In this document: one piece after another, positions 34,341 to 43,398 of the stretch
How the letters are laid out: each line of letters opens with the position of its first letter
Position numbering within the stretch: the stretch's first letter is position 1
From: Changshengia sp963803165
Lineage (GTDB): Bacteria; Chloroflexota; Dormibacteria; Aeolococcales; Aeolococcaceae
Direction: 5' to 3'
Assembly (NCBI GenBank): GCA_963803165.1
Contig: CAWDLK010000001.1
Location: 62,001 to 126,000 of the forward strand
Length of the DNA stretch: 64,000 nt
Position numbers and translations under genes: made by a program
Notes under the pieces: generated by a model
What the model was told of the DNA's origin: nothing
Databases searched by the model: none
What the model saw: only the letters and a program-made list of their open reading frames with translations

Positions 34341-35240
34341 ATGCACGTCACCATCCGGGTCCCGGCGACGGTCGCCAACCTCGGACCGGGCTTCGACATC
34401 CTGGCCCTGGCGATCCAGCTCCAGAACGAGGTCGAGGCCTGGTCCGAGCCCGACGGCGGGATCACCGTCGACCCCGGCCCGGGCGGGTCCGCGGAGCTGC
34501 GAGACCCGGCGCGCAACCTCGTGGCGCGAGCGCTGGTGGCCGCCTGCGAGGCGGCCGGGACGCCCCCCCCGGGAGTGCGCATCCTCTGCCGCAACGCCAT
34601 ACCCTTCGGACGCGGGCTCGGTTCGAGTGCCGCCGCCGTGCTGAGCGGCGTGCTCGCCGCCAACGCGCTGGCCAATCTGGGCTGGGACGAGCAGCAGGTG
34701 ATCGGCCAGGCCGCCCGGATCGAGGGCCACCCCGACAACGTCGGGGCGGCGATGCTCGGCGGCATGGTCATCTGTGCCGACCGGGGGCCGGTGGTCCAGG
34801 TGACCGTGCCCGACGAGCTGCGAGCCGTGGTGTACGTCCCTGACCAGGAGATGGCCACCCCGGCGGCTCGAGAGGTCGTGCCCGGCTCGTTCAGCCGGGA
34901 GGACGCCGTCCACAACGCGGCCCGCTGCGCCCTGCTGGTGACGGCCATGCTGACCGGCCGGCTCCAGCTCCTCGCCGAGGCGATGCAGGACCGCTGGCAC
35001 CAGCCCGCCCGCAGCCGGCTCATGCCTCACGTCCCGGCGCTGATCCGGTCCGCGCTGGCGGCCGGAGCCCACGGGGCGTGCCTGGCCGGCGCCGGACCCT
35101 CGGTCCTGGCGCTGTGCACCGGAGACACCGGGGCGGTCGCCTCGGCGATGGCGGAGACGGCGGCGCGGATCCATCTCGACGGCCATGCGGTCGCCTACCC
35201 GGTCCGGAACTTCGGTGCCCGGGTGGATCTGGCCCCGTGA
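34341..35240 (+). CDS. thrB: Homoserine kinase
   Basis: 299 residues, GHMP-family kinase. It starts VTIRVPATVANLGPGFDILALAIQL. The ATP-binding motif 2 is PFGRGLGSSAAAVLSG and motif 3 is AHGACLAGAGPSVLAL near the C-terminus. EGHPDNVGAAMLGG and the QDRWHQPARSRLMP segment are also typical. It phosphorylates homoserine for ThrC. The TGA overlaps the lysC GTG. Gene order hom-thrC-thrB matches many Gram-positive type operons. Confidence 0.95.
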   Translation: MHVTIRVPATVANLGPGFDILALAIQLQNEVEAWSEPDGGITVDPGPGGSAELRDPARNLVARALVAACEAAGTPPPGVRILCRNAIPFGRGLGSSAAAVLSGVLAANALANLGWDEQQVIGQAARIEGHPDNVGAAMLGGMVICADRGPVVQVTVPDELRAVVYVPDQEMATPAAREVVPGSFSREDAVHNAARCALLVTAMLTGRLQLLAEAMQDRWHQPARSRLMPHVPALIRSALAAGAHGACLAGAGPSVLALCTGDTGAVASAMAETAARIHLDGHAVAYPVRNFGARVDLAP

Positions 35241-36490
35241 CCGCGAGGAGCGCCTCCGTGCCCCCCCCGTCCGATCGCTGCATCGTCCAGAAGTTCGGGG
35301 GCAGCAGCGTCGCCAGCGCGGAGCTGATCCAGCGCGTCGCCCGGCGGATCGCGGCCACCCGCGCCCAGCACTCGCAGGTGGTCGCGGTGGTCAGCGCCAT
35401 GGGAGACAGCACCGACGAGTTGATCAGCCTCGCCCACAAGGTCAACCCGGCGCCGCCCAGCCGGGAGATGGATCAGCTGCTCTCCACCGGGGAGATCATC
35501 ACCGCCCCACTGATGGCGATGGCGTTGGAGCGGTTGGGGGTGCCGGCGATCTCGCTCACCGGGTCGCAGGCGGGGATACGCACCAGCAGCGTCCACCGCA
35601 GCGCGCGCATCGTGGACATCGTCCCGCAGCGGATCATCGACGAGCTGAAGCGCGGCCGGGTGGTGGTGGTCGCCGGCTTCCAGGGCGTCGACGAGGCCCT
35701 CGACATCACCACCCTCGGCCGGGGCGGGACCGACACCACCGCGGTCGCCCTGGCGGTGGAGCTGAGCGCCGAGCGCTGTGAGATCTACACGGACGTGGCC
35801 GGCGTGTACACCGCCGATCCGCGGGTCGAGCCGCGGGCCCGGCCCATCCCCGAGATCGCCTACCCGGAGATGCTAGAATTCGCCGCCGTCGGCGCCAAGG
35901 TCATGCATCCCCGCGCCGTCGAGATCGGCGAGACCTACGCGATGCCGATCGTGGTGCGCTCGACCTTCGAGGACCAGCCCGGCACCCTCATCTGCCAGCA
36001 TCCCGCCATGGAAGATCGCCAGAAGATTCGCGGCATCGCCCACGACAGCGGTGTCGCCAAGGTCATCCTGACCCGGGTGCCCGACCGCCCCGGGATCGCC
36101 GCCGCGGTGTTCGGCGCCATCGGCAGGGCGGGCATCAATGTGGACATCATCGTCCAGAACGTGAGCCACGACGGGTTCACCGACCTCTCCTTCACCATCG
36201 CCGAGGAGGACCTCTCGCGGTCCCGCCCGGTGCTCGACGATGTGGCCCGCAGCGTCGGCGCCGAGCAGGTGGTGGCCGACACCGGCATCGCCACCGTCTC
36301 GGTGGTGGGCACCGCCTTCCTGGGCACACCCGGGATGTTCGCCCGGATCTTCGCGGCGCTCTCCGCCCAGGGCATCAACGTGGAGCAGATCACCACCAGC
36401 CAGATCCACGTCACCGTGATCATCGCCCGCGACCGGGTCGCCGACGCGGTGCGAGCGCTGCACGCGGAGTTCGAGCTGGAGAGCGACTAG
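35237..36490 (+). CDS. lysC: Aspartate kinase
   Basis: 417 residues, first step of the aspartate family. The kinase domain opens CIVQKFGGSSVASAELI and contains VVAVVSAMGDSTDELI, STGEIITAPLMA, ITTLGRGGTDTTAVALA, CEIYTDVAGVYTADPR and AVGAKVMHPRAVE. Two ACT domains follow from about residue 265 (VAKVILTRVPDRPGIAAAVFGAI; TVSVVGTAFLGTPGMFARIFAALS), giving Lys/Thr feedback. An in-frame ATG (MEDRQKIRG) at ~36007 could start a separate regulatory subunit as in Bacillus and Corynebacterium. The GTG overlaps the thrB stop. Being last of the Thr genes it ensures joint expression. Confidence 0.95.
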   Translation: MTARSASVPPPSDRCIVQKFGGSSVASAELIQRVARRIAATRAQHSQVVAVVSAMGDSTDELISLAHKVNPAPPSREMDQLLSTGEIITAPLMAMALERLGVPAISLTGSQAGIRTSSVHRSARIVDIVPQRIIDELKRGRVVVVAGFQGVDEALDITTLGRGGTDTTAVALAVELSAERCEIYTDVAGVYTADPRVEPRARPIPEIAYPEMLEFAAVGAKVMHPRAVEIGETYAMPIVVRSTFEDQPGTLICQHPAMEDRQKIRGIAHDSGVAKVILTRVPDRPGIAAAVFGAIGRAGINVDIIVQNVSHDGFTDLSFTIAEEDLSRSRPVLDDVARSVGAEQVVADTGIATVSVVGTAFLGTPGMFARIFAALSAQGINVEQITTSQIHVTVIIARDRVADAVRALHAEFELESD

Positions 36491-36496
36491 CCGCTC

Positions 36497-37585
36497 ATGG
36501 CCCTGAGCGTGGGCATCGTGGGGCTTCCCAACGCCGGCAAGTCGACGCTCTTCAACGCGCTGACCCGGGCCGGGGCGCAGGTGGGCAACTACCCCTTCAC
36601 CACCATCGAGCCCAACACCGGGGTGGTGGCGGTGCCCGACGCCCGGCTGGAGAGGCTGGCGGCGATCTTCTCGCCACCCCGGGTGATCCCCACCACGGTG
36701 ACCTTCACCGACATCGCCGGCCTGGTCCGGGGCGCCAGCCGGGGCGAGGGGCTGGGCAACCAGTTCCTCGGTCACATCCGCGAGTGCGATGCCATCGTGC
36801 TGGTGGCGCGGGGATTCGAGGACCCCGACGTCAGCCACGTCGAGGGTGCCGTGGACCCCACCCGGGACCTCGAGGTGGTGGAGCTGGAGCTCCAGCTGGC
36901 CGACCTGGAGACGCTGACCCGGCGGCTGGATCGAAGCGAGAGGACCGCCCGGCTCCAGAAGGAGAAGGCGACCGAGGCGATCGACACCCTGCGCCGTGCC
37001 CACGACCACCTCGACGCCGGCAGGCCGGTGCGCACCCTGCACCTCACGGAGGAGGAGCGCGGTCACCTCCACGACCTCTTCCTGCTCACCGCGCTGCCGC
37101 TCATCGTGGTGGTCAACGTCGGCGAGGCCGACGCCGGATCGTCACCATCCCCGCAGCTCGCCGAGCTGGCCCGGGACCATGGGGGTGACTGCCTCACCAT
37201 CTCGGCTCGGATCGAGGCCGAGATCGTGGAGCTTCCCCCCGAGGATCGCGACGGCTTCCTCGCCTCCCTGGGGCTCCGCGAGCCGGGTCTCGACCGGCTG
37301 GCCCGAGACGCGTACGCGCTGCTCGACCTGATCACCTTCTTCACCGCGGGCGAGAAGGAGGTGCGAGCCTGGACCCTGCGCCGGGGCGGGACCGCCCTGG
37401 AGGCGGCGGGGGCGATCCACACCGACTTCGCCCGCGGCTTCATCCGCGCCGAGGTGGTCGACGCCGAGGAGCTCATCGCGGCCGGCTCGTACACCGCCGT
37501 CCGCGAGGCGGGGCGGCAGCGGCTGGAGGGAAGGGACTACGTGGTCCGCGACGGCGACGTCGTCCACTTCCGCTTCAATGTCTAG
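36497..37585 (+). CDS. ychF: Redox-responsive ATPase YchF (Obg-like OLA1 family)
   Basis: 362 residues. G1 is GLPNAGKSTLFNAL, G3 is DIAGLVRGASRGEGLGN, and the G4 position reads NVGEAD (the NxxE of this ATP-preferring family rather than NKxD). Then come a coiled-coil insertion (LETLTRRLDRSERTARLQKEK) and the C-terminal TGS domain starting LITFFTAGEKEVRAWTLRRG and ending GDVVHFRFNV. It binds ribosomes and has been linked to oxidative stress responses (family knowledge). It starts 7 bp after lysC and its last 8 bases overlap tyrA. Confidence 0.95.
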   Translation: MALSVGIVGLPNAGKSTLFNALTRAGAQVGNYPFTTIEPNTGVVAVPDARLERLAAIFSPPRVIPTTVTFTDIAGLVRGASRGEGLGNQFLGHIRECDAIVLVARGFEDPDVSHVEGAVDPTRDLEVVELELQLADLETLTRRLDRSERTARLQKEKATEAIDTLRRAHDHLDAGRPVRTLHLTEEERGHLHDLFLLTALPLIVVVNVGEADAGSSPSPQLAELARDHGGDCLTISARIEAEIVELPPEDRDGFLASLGLREPGLDRLARDAYALLDLITFFTAGEKEVRAWTLRRGGTALEAAGAIHTDFARGFIRAEVVDAEELIAAGSYTAVREAGRQRLEGRDYVVRDGDVVHFRFNV

Positions 37586-38639
37586 CCGCACCCTCGCCGT
37601 CGTGGGCGTCGGTCTGATCGGGGGCTCGATCGCCATGGCGGCGCGCCGCGCCGGATGGGTGGTGCTCGGTGTCGACACCGAGGACACCCTGGGGCGCGCC
37701 GCCGAGCTGGGCGCGATCGACCGCGGAACCACGCTCGCTGAAGCGGGTGCCGCCGACCTGGTCGTCCTCGCCGCGCCCGTCTCTCGGATCCCCGAGCTGC
37801 TCCGCGGGCTGGCGCCCACGGACGCCGTGGTCACCGACGTGGGCAGCGCCAAGGCCGCCGTGGTCCGGAGCGCCGCCGCGGCCGGCATCCGGCGCTTCGT
37901 CGGCGGGCATCCGATGGCGGGAAGCCAGCTGGCCGGGATCTCCAACGCCGGCCCCGACCTCTTCCGGGGCGCTCGTTACCTGCTCACCCCCACCGGGGAC
38001 ACCCTCCCCGACGCCTACGCGCTGGTGACCCAGTTCGTCCGGGACGACCTCGGGGCCACGCCCACGGCGGTCGACCCGGAGCGCCACGACCTCATGGTCG
38101 CCGCGCTCTCCCACCTCCCCCACCTGCTCGCCGTCGCCCTCCTCCAGGTCACCTCAGAGATCTCCCCCGACGCCCTCGTCCTCGCCGGTCCCTCCTTCCG
38201 CGACCTCACCCGGGTGGGAGCAGCCAGCCCCGCTCTCTGGGCGGACATCCTGGCGGAGAACGCGGGCGCCGTCCGCGAGGTCCTGGTCTCCTTCACCGAG
38301 GCGATGCGCCGGCTCGACGAGGACATCGCCGACCGTCCCTCCATCGAGCGCCACTTCGAGGCGGCGGGCGCCGCCTACCGGGCCGTGGGTGGGATCCTCA
38401 TCGAGCGGAGCGGGCGCAACGCGGACATCGCCGTGCTGGTCGAGAACCGCCCCCGGGTGCTGGCCCAGGTGACCACCCTGATGGGGTCGAGCGACATCAA
38501 CATCCTCGACCTCTACATGCAGCACTCCGACACCCGGCACGCCGCCCTGGTGCTGACCCTCGACGCCGCCTCCGTCGAGCGAGCCCTCGACCTCCTCCAC
38601 GCGGCGGGCTTCCACGCCGAGGCGCTGGCGACGGGCTGA
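37578..38639 (+). CDS. tyrA: Prephenate dehydrogenase with C-terminal ACT domain
   Basis: 353 residues, NAD(P)+-dependent oxidative decarboxylation of prephenate in tyrosine synthesis. It has LAVVGVGLIGGSIAMAARRAG, VTDVGSAKAAVV, FVGGHPMAGSQLAGISNAGPDLFRGA (active-site His and Ser) and HDLMVAALSHLPHLLAVAL, then an ACT domain from about residue 280 (AVLVENRPRVLAQVTTLMGSSDINILDLYM). The ACT domain would sense an aromatic amino acid. The ATG lies inside the ychF 3' end (8-nt overlap). A hairpin terminator follows. Confidence 0.93.
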   Translation: MSSRTLAVVGVGLIGGSIAMAARRAGWVVLGVDTEDTLGRAAELGAIDRGTTLAEAGAADLVVLAAPVSRIPELLRGLAPTDAVVTDVGSAKAAVVRSAAAAGIRRFVGGHPMAGSQLAGISNAGPDLFRGARYLLTPTGDTLPDAYALVTQFVRDDLGATPTAVDPERHDLMVAALSHLPHLLAVALLQVTSEISPDALVLAGPSFRDLTRVGAASPALWADILAENAGAVREVLVSFTEAMRRLDEDIADRPSIERHFEAAGAAYRAVGGILIERSGRNADIAVLVENRPRVLAQVTTLMGSSDINILDLYMQHSDTRHAALVLTLDAASVERALDLLHAAGFHAEALATG

Positions 38640-38642
38640 GTG

Positions 38643-38681
38643 GGGGACGCTGACCGGGTGCGCCGCCCGGCGGGCGTCCCC
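38643..38681. terminator. Bidirectional hairpin terminator between tyrA and the DMT exporter gene
   Basis: GGGGACGC (38643-38650) pairs with GCGTCCCC (38674-38681), with an inner CCGGG/CCCGG stem. It fills almost the whole 44 bp between two convergent stops. Confidence 0.7.
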
Positions 38682-38683
38682 GG

Positions 38684-39685
38684 CTATCCCGAGGAGGGCT
38701 CCGACGCGAGGCGGAGTTCCCGGGAGGCTCGGGTGGTGACGACCTCCCGGCGGTTGAAGAGGTTGAGCGCGGTCACGGCGGCGACCAGCAGCACGGCGCC
38801 CAGCACCTCGAGCGGCTGCAGGGGCATGGCGTAGCCGACCGGGGCCGGCAGCGAGAGGATCAGGAAGAAGGCGGCCGGGTAACCGAGCTCGGCGACGCTG
38901 GAGATGGAGGCGGGGGTGCTGGAGAGCGCTCGGTAGTACAGCACCATGGCGACGAGACCGGGGACCAGGGCGATGCCGAGGAAGCTGGGCAGCTGGCTCC
39001 ACGCGTACTGGTGGTGGGCGGCGGCGGGGTCGGTGAGCATCAGGGCCAGCAGGAAGGGCAGCGCCAGGGTGAACCGCATCGCCGTGGTGGTGGTGAAGGA
39101 GACGCCACCCAGGGCGTAGCGGCCCAGGACGGTCCCCGCCGCCCACAGGACCACGGCACCGACGACGAAGGCGGCGGCGATCAGCTGGCCCCGCGGAGCG
39201 ACGGCGTTGGTGGAGAAGACGATGAGCGCCGCTCCGCCGAGGGCGACCGCGGCCAGCGGCCAGAACCGCCTCTTGCGCCGCTCGCCCAGGAAGATCCAGG
39301 CCATGCCCATCCCGAACACGGGCTGGAGCAGGTAGAGGAGGTAGACCTCGGAGAGCACGCCCGCGCTGGTGCCGGCATGGGTGAGCGAGGCGGTGAAGAG
39401 GACCGTGGCGAAGGCCTGCGGACCGGCCGCGATCACGACCACGGCCAGCCAGGCCCGCCAGGAGGCATGGCGCATCTCACGTACCACGCGTGGCGCCAGG
39501 GGAAGCAGGCAGAGGCTGACGATCAGGCTCTCGATCAGGACGATCTGGCTGGCGGAGAGCTGCCGGGCGAGGGCGGGCCGGAAGTACGCGTCCGTGGCCC
39601 AGAGCGCGGCGGCGACAGCGATGACCAGGGCCGAGTAGCGGTCTATCAGCCCGGTGCGCCGCGCGGGTGGTGGCTGCACGCTCAT
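38684..39685 (-). CDS. DMT-superfamily (EamA) transporter
   Basis: 333 residues with about ten hydrophobic helices in two EamA halves: LVIAVAAALWATDAYFRPALA... and ...FVVGAVVLWAAGTVLGRYALGGVSFTTTTAMRF. Typical are VYLLYLLQPVFGMGMAWIFLGERRKRRFW at the end of half one and LYYRALSSTPASISSVAELGYP in half two. It likely exports a small metabolite such as an amino acid or nucleobase. ATG 39685 lies 10 nt after TACCCT. The C-terminal ~15 residues follow a GAACTC and could be affected by the window-wide insertion pattern, but this cannot be judged. Confidence 0.85.
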   Translation of the reverse strand: MSVQPPPARRTGLIDRYSALVIAVAAALWATDAYFRPALARQLSASQIVLIESLIVSLCLLPLAPRVVREMRHASWRAWLAVVVIAAGPQAFATVLFTASLTHAGTSAGVLSEVYLLYLLQPVFGMGMAWIFLGERRKRRFWPLAAVALGGAALIVFSTNAVAPRGQLIAAAFVVGAVVLWAAGTVLGRYALGGVSFTTTTAMRFTLALPFLLALMLTDPAAAHHQYAWSQLPSFLGIALVPGLVAMVLYYRALSSTPASISSVAELGYPAAFFLILSLPAPVGYAMPLQPLEVLGAVLLVAAVTALNLFNRREVVTTRASRELRLASEPSSG

Positions 39686-39695
39686 CCGGCATCGG

Positions 39696-39701
39696 AGGGT
39701 A
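39696..39701 (-). promoter_or_regulatory. -10 box TACCCT of the DMT transporter gene
   Basis: TACCCT on the minus strand lies 10 nt before the ATG at 39685. Confidence 0.35.
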
Positions 39702-39785
39702 TCAGCCACGCAGGTCGAGGCGCCGTGGGCCCGAGGGCCCTCGTCACCTCGCTCCGTCTCCCCTGGTACCCTTCGGGGCTGGACC

Positions 39786-40244
39786 ATGGCCAAGAAGACG
39801 CGGAAGCAGAAGCAGCGCAGCGCCGGCCGTCACCCGGCCGGGGCGGCGCATCAGCTGACGGCGCCGGCCGCCCGGACGGCCCCCGGCTCGGTCGGCTCCG
39901 CGGCGCCCGCGACCAGCCTCCGGCCGCCGATGCAGCCCGGGCATCTCGGCGCGCCCCCCGCGGAACTGCAGGGAGGGGAGGGGGGCCGGCGTCGCGTCGG
40001 ACGGGTCGGCCCGGTCGCCGTGGCGGAGCAGGCGACGGGCCGCCAGCAGCGCGCGCCGCTCCGGAGCGCACGCTTCGGCACCGCGGCGGCGATGGTCGAG
40101 CCCCTCGACTCGGACGACCCGGCGATCCCCTTCGACCGGGTCCCCTACGTCCCCTCCGACCTCCGCCGGGTGGCCCTGATCGCCACCGCGATGGTGGTCC
40201 TCATCCTCATCGCCTGGGCCATCGTCAGCAACGTCGTCCACTGA
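39786..40244 (+). CDS. Basic, disordered protein with C-terminal membrane anchor, hypothetical
   Basis: 152 residues. The N-terminus is strongly basic (MAKKTRKQKQRSAGRH), followed by ~90 residues of Ala/Pro/Gly/Arg low complexity. The ending VPYVPSDLRRVALIATAMVVLILIAWAIVSNVV is one membrane span at the very C-terminus. This tail-anchored layout with a Lys/Arg-rich head recalls small proteins found with translation or ArsA/Get3-like genes, and an ArsA ATPase gene starts 17 bp later. That link is an inference. A TACCCT box sits 13 nt before the ATG. Confidence 0.55.
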   Translation: MAKKTRKQKQRSAGRHPAGAAHQLTAPAARTAPGSVGSAAPATSLRPPMQPGHLGAPPAELQGGEGGRRRVGRVGPVAVAEQATGRQQRAPLRSARFGTAAAMVEPLDSDDPAIPFDRVPYVPSDLRRVALIATAMVVLILIAWAIVSNVVH

Positions 40245-40260
40245 GCGGAGGACTGCGCGG

Positions 40261-41433
40261 ATGCGGGTGATCCTCTACACCGGGAAGGGCGGGGTGGGCA
40301 AGACGACGGTGGCCGCCGCCACCGCGGTCCGCTGCGCCGAGCTGGGACAGCGGACCCTGGTGATCAGCACCGACGCCGCCCACAGCCTCGGCAACTCCCT
40401 CGACAGCGCCATCGGGGAGGACCCGCAGCCGGTGGCCCCCAACCTCTGGGCCCAGGAGGTCAACGCCCTCCATCAACTGGAGAGCCACTGGGACAGGATC
40501 CGCCTCTACCTCAGCTCCCTCTTCTCCTCCCAGGGGGTCGACGACATCGTCGCCGAGGAGCTGGCCTCCCCGCCCGGCATGGAGGAGGTGGCCGCCCTGA
40601 TGCAGATACGCAACCACCGGGCGGAGGGCAGGTACGACACGCTCATCGTCGACTGCGCGCCCACCGGCGAGACCCTGCAGCTGCTCGCCTTCCCCGACGT
40701 GGCGCGCTGGTACCTGCAACGGCTCTTCCCGGCCTCTCGCGCGGTGATGAAGGTCGCCCGCCCGGTCGTGCAGCCCTTCGTCTCCATCCCCCTGCCCCCC
40801 GACGACGTCTTCGTCCACATCCGCAAGCTGCTGGTCGACCTGGAGGGCATGAAGAGCATCCTCGGCGACCCCAAGACCTGCACCGTGCGGCTGGTCCTCA
40901 ACCTCGAGAAGATGGTGCTCAAGGAGGCGCAGCGCGCCTTCACCTACCTCAGCCTCTACGACTACCTCACCGACCTGGTGGTGGTGAACCGCGTCCTCCC
41001 GCCCGAGGTCACCGACGCCTACTTCGCCTCCTGGCGCGCCATCCAGAGCCGCTACGACGCCTCCGTGGAGTCGCTCTTCGACCCCATCCCCATCCGCCGC
41101 TCCAAGCTCTTCGACCACGAGATCGTCGGCCTCGAGGGGCTGAGGGAGCTGGCGGGGGTGCTCTTCGGCGACGAGGATCCGGCTCGCGTCTACTACCACG
41201 CGGTGCCTCAGCGGTTGCGCAAGGTGAACGGGCGCTACGAGCTGCAGCTCCAGCTCCCCTTCATCTCCAAGGAGGACGTCGACGTCAGCCACCTGGAGGG
41301 GGAGCTGTTCGTCACCGTCGGCGCCTACAAGCGGGAGATCTCCCTGCCCCGCATCCTCAACGGGAAGACCGTCAGCAAGGCGAGGCTCGACGACGGCCTG
41401 CTGCGGGTCACGTTCACGGACAGCCGGACATGA
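40261..41433 (+). CDS. ArsA/GET3-family ATPase with C-terminal HSP20-like domain
   Basis: 390 residues. The deviant Walker A P-loop is YTGKGGVGKTTVAAATAV. Switch I is STDAAHSLGNSLD and switch II DTLIVDCAPTGETLQLL, with VLNLEKMVLKEAQRAFTYL and VVVNRVLPPEV after it. The last ~80 residues (YELQLQLPFISKEDVDVSHLEGELFVTVGAYKREISLP) form an alpha-crystallin-like sandwich known as ArsA_HSP20. There is one ATPase unit, as in GET3, and no arsenite-binding Cys cluster is seen. A role in tail-anchored or client protein handling is plausible given the tail-anchored neighbour. Confidence 0.88.
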   Translation: MRVILYTGKGGVGKTTVAAATAVRCAELGQRTLVISTDAAHSLGNSLDSAIGEDPQPVAPNLWAQEVNALHQLESHWDRIRLYLSSLFSSQGVDDIVAEELASPPGMEEVAALMQIRNHRAEGRYDTLIVDCAPTGETLQLLAFPDVARWYLQRLFPASRAVMKVARPVVQPFVSIPLPPDDVFVHIRKLLVDLEGMKSILGDPKTCTVRLVLNLEKMVLKEAQRAFTYLSLYDYLTDLVVVNRVLPPEVTDAYFASWRAIQSRYDASVESLFDPIPIRRSKLFDHEIVGLEGLRELAGVLFGDEDPARVYYHAVPQRLRKVNGRYELQLQLPFISKEDVDVSHLEGELFVTVGAYKREISLPRILNGKTVSKARLDDGLLRVTFTDSRT

Positions 41434-41460
41434 GCGACGGCGCTCGGAGGGATTCAGAGA

Positions 41461-41700
41461 ATGGCTGAAAGCATCGGCGGCATCCCGCTGCGGTTCTTCG
41501 AGGAAGCCGCCCGCCAGCTCGGCAAGGTGGTGCCGCCGGACGCGGCCACCCACTTCCTCAACGCCCAGCGCGAGGTGGTGCTCGGGCTCACCGCGCTGCT
41601 CGAGGCGCGCAACCAGGCGCCGGCGACCCCCGGGCGGCGGCGGCGCGCCCCCGCCGCGGCCCCGCGGGCCAGGCGACCCCGCCGCGTCCCCGTCGATTGA
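41461..41700 (+). CDS. Small protein with Arg/Pro-rich tail, hypothetical
   Basis: 79 residues. The first 50 are predicted helical (LRFFEEAARQLGKVVPPDAATHFLNAQREVVLGLTALLEAR). The last 30 are Arg/Pro/Ala-rich and disordered. Its position 27 bp after the ArsA gene suggests an operon. Similar small helical proteins are often seen downstream of ArsA-HSP20 genes (my recollection, not checked). The stop overlaps a TTG that could start the next gene. Confidence 0.55.
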   Translation: MAESIGGIPLRFFEEAARQLGKVVPPDAATHFLNAQREVVLGLTALLEARNQAPATPGRRRRAPAAAPRARRPRRVPVD

Positions 41701-42368
41701 CGGGGCCAGGGCGCCACGGCCGCCGGGACGGCTCGTCCTCGGCGGACGCGAGCGCCGACGTCCCCGTGAGCGGGGGGGAGACCTCGGCCAGCCGGTTCGC
41801 TCGCATCCTCTTCCATGACCGCCCCCCCCGTCACCGGCTCGCCTCCGTGGCCGTCGGGGCCGATGCCTGGCCGGTGGGCGGGGCCCAGCTCGCCGTCCTC
41901 GATCGCGGGCGCGTGCTCCTCCAGTTCCGCCCCTGGCCCCCCGGATGGGAGCTGCCCGGGGGCCACTGCGAGCCCGGCGAGGATCCCGCCGACACCGCCC
42001 GCCGGGAGGCCGAGGAAGAGACCGGCCACACCTTCCGGGCCCTCGGCCTGGTCGGCGTCTACTCGTGGCAGGGGCTGCGCGCCGCGGGGGACGCGGTCTA
42101 CCTCGGCGAGATCAGCGGGGGGAGGCCGCGCCGCAGCATCGAGGCCTGGGCGATCCGCCTCTTCGATCCGGACCAGCTGCCCGCAACCCTCTTCCCCTGG
42201 TGCCGGGAGCGGATCCTCGACGCGGTCGCCAGCAGCCGCGGCGCGGCCCCGGTCCACCGCGTCCAGCCGGTGACCATGCGTCAGGTGATGGGCTTCGGGA
42301 CCAACTGGATGCGCAGCCCGGCCGACGCTCTCGTGCGGCGCCGGCGACCGCCCCGGCCGGGCACGTGA
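41697..42368 (+). CDS. Nudix hydrolase
   Basis: 223 residues from TTG 41697, or 200 from GTG 41766. The Nudix box is GGHCEPGEDPADTARREAEEETGH, preceded by LDRGRVLLQFRPWPPGWELPG. The rest (YSWQGLRAAGDAVYLGEISGG...) has the antiparallel strands of the fold. The C-terminal third (RVQPVTMRQVMGFGTNWMR) is unusual and conserved-looking. Substrate unknown. The TTG option overlaps the preceding stop (TTGA), matching the coupling style of the window; the first ~35 residues are low complexity either way. Confidence 0.8.
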   Translation: MTGPGRHGRRDGSSSADASADVPVSGGETSASRFARILFHDRPPRHRLASVAVGADAWPVGGAQLAVLDRGRVLLQFRPWPPGWELPGGHCEPGEDPADTARREAEEETGHTFRALGLVGVYSWQGLRAAGDAVYLGEISGGRPRRSIEAWAIRLFDPDQLPATLFPWCRERILDAVASSRGAAPVHRVQPVTMRQVMGFGTNWMRSPADALVRRRRPPRPGT

Positions 42369-42414
42369 TCGCCGGCGCCGGGGTCGATCCCTCCTCACCG
42401 GGGGACGCCCGGCC

Positions 42415-43398
42415 ATGACCGCCCTGCTCTTTGTCGGCGCCCTGGCGCTGATAGCGGTCGCCGCGGAGCTGTTCACCAACGCGGTGGAGTGGGCCGGGCA
42501 TCTGCTCCATCTCGGGGCCGGCGCGACCGGCAGCCTGCTCGCCGCCGTGGGCACCGCCCTCCCCGAGACCATGGTGGTGATCGTGGCCCTGCTGGGGCGG
42601 GCCTCCGACTCGGACAGGATCGCGATCGGGGCGGTGCTCGGCTCGTCGTTCCTGCTCCTCACCCTCGGTGGGGCGGTGACCGGGCTGGCCCTGCTCAGCC
42701 GCTCCGGGGCTCGCCACCTCCGCGTCGAGCCAGCCCGGGTACGCCGCGACCTCGGCGTCTTCCTCTCCGCCTTCGGCTGCGCGGTGGCGTCGACCCTGCT
42801 CTCGCGACCGGAGCGGGTGGTGGTCGGGGTGCTCCTGCTCCTCCTCTACGCGGGGTACGCGCGCGCGTCGCTGGAGGCCGCGAAGCCCGGCGCGGAATCG
42901 CCGGAGCCCCTGCACTTCGTCCGCTGGCGGGCGGGCACGCCCCCGGGATCGGTGGTCACCCTCCAGCTCCTCGCCGGCACGGTCCTGCTGGCGGTCGGCT
43001 CCGAGCTCTTCGTCGGCGCCATCCACTCCGCCTCGAGCAGCCTGGGTTGGAACCCCCTGATCCTGGCGGTGATCGCCGTCCCGTTCGCCACCGAGCTGCC
43101 CGAGACGCTCAACAGCGTGCTCTGGATCAGGAGCGGCGATGACGGCCTGGCCATCGGCAACATCGCCGGGGCGGCGGCCTTCCAGGCCTGCGTCCTCGGA
43201 TTCGTGGGCATCACCTTCACCACCTGGCAGCTCGGCACGGCCGGGCTCCTCAGCGCCGGCTGCGCCTTCGCGACCGGCCTCTACCTGATCGGGCTGATGC
43301 GTGACGGCCGCGCCCACGGGGCCTGGCTGCTGGTGGCGGCGCTCCCCTGGCTGGCCTACGTCACCGCGGAGCTGGCCACCGCCGGCCATCTGGGCTGA
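42415..43398 (+). CDS. Ca2+/cation antiporter (CaCA, Na+/Ca2+ exchanger family)
   Basis: 327 residues, ~10 hydrophobic helices with two inverted alpha-repeats. Repeat 1 is LAAVGTALPETMVVIVALLG with IAIGAVLGSSFLLLTLGG. Repeat 2 is IAVPFATELPETLNSVLWIRSGDDGLAIGNIAGAAAFQA. The paired GTxLPE/ATELPE motifs supply the acidic residues for cation binding. It exchanges Ca2+ (or another divalent or K+) against H+ or Na+ at the cytoplasmic membrane. A hairpin terminator separates it from the convergent repeat protein. Confidence 0.87.
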   Translation: MTALLFVGALALIAVAAELFTNAVEWAGHLLHLGAGATGSLLAAVGTALPETMVVIVALLGRASDSDRIAIGAVLGSSFLLLTLGGAVTGLALLSRSGARHLRVEPARVRRDLGVFLSAFGCAVASTLLSRPERVVVGVLLLLLYAGYARASLEAAKPGAESPEPLHFVRWRAGTPPGSVVTLQLLAGTVLLAVGSELFVGAIHSASSSLGWNPLILAVIAVPFATELPETLNSVLWIRSGDDGLAIGNIAGAAAFQACVLGFVGITFTTWQLGTAGLLSAGCAFATGLYLIGLMRDGRAHGAWLLVAALPWLAYVTAELATAGHLG

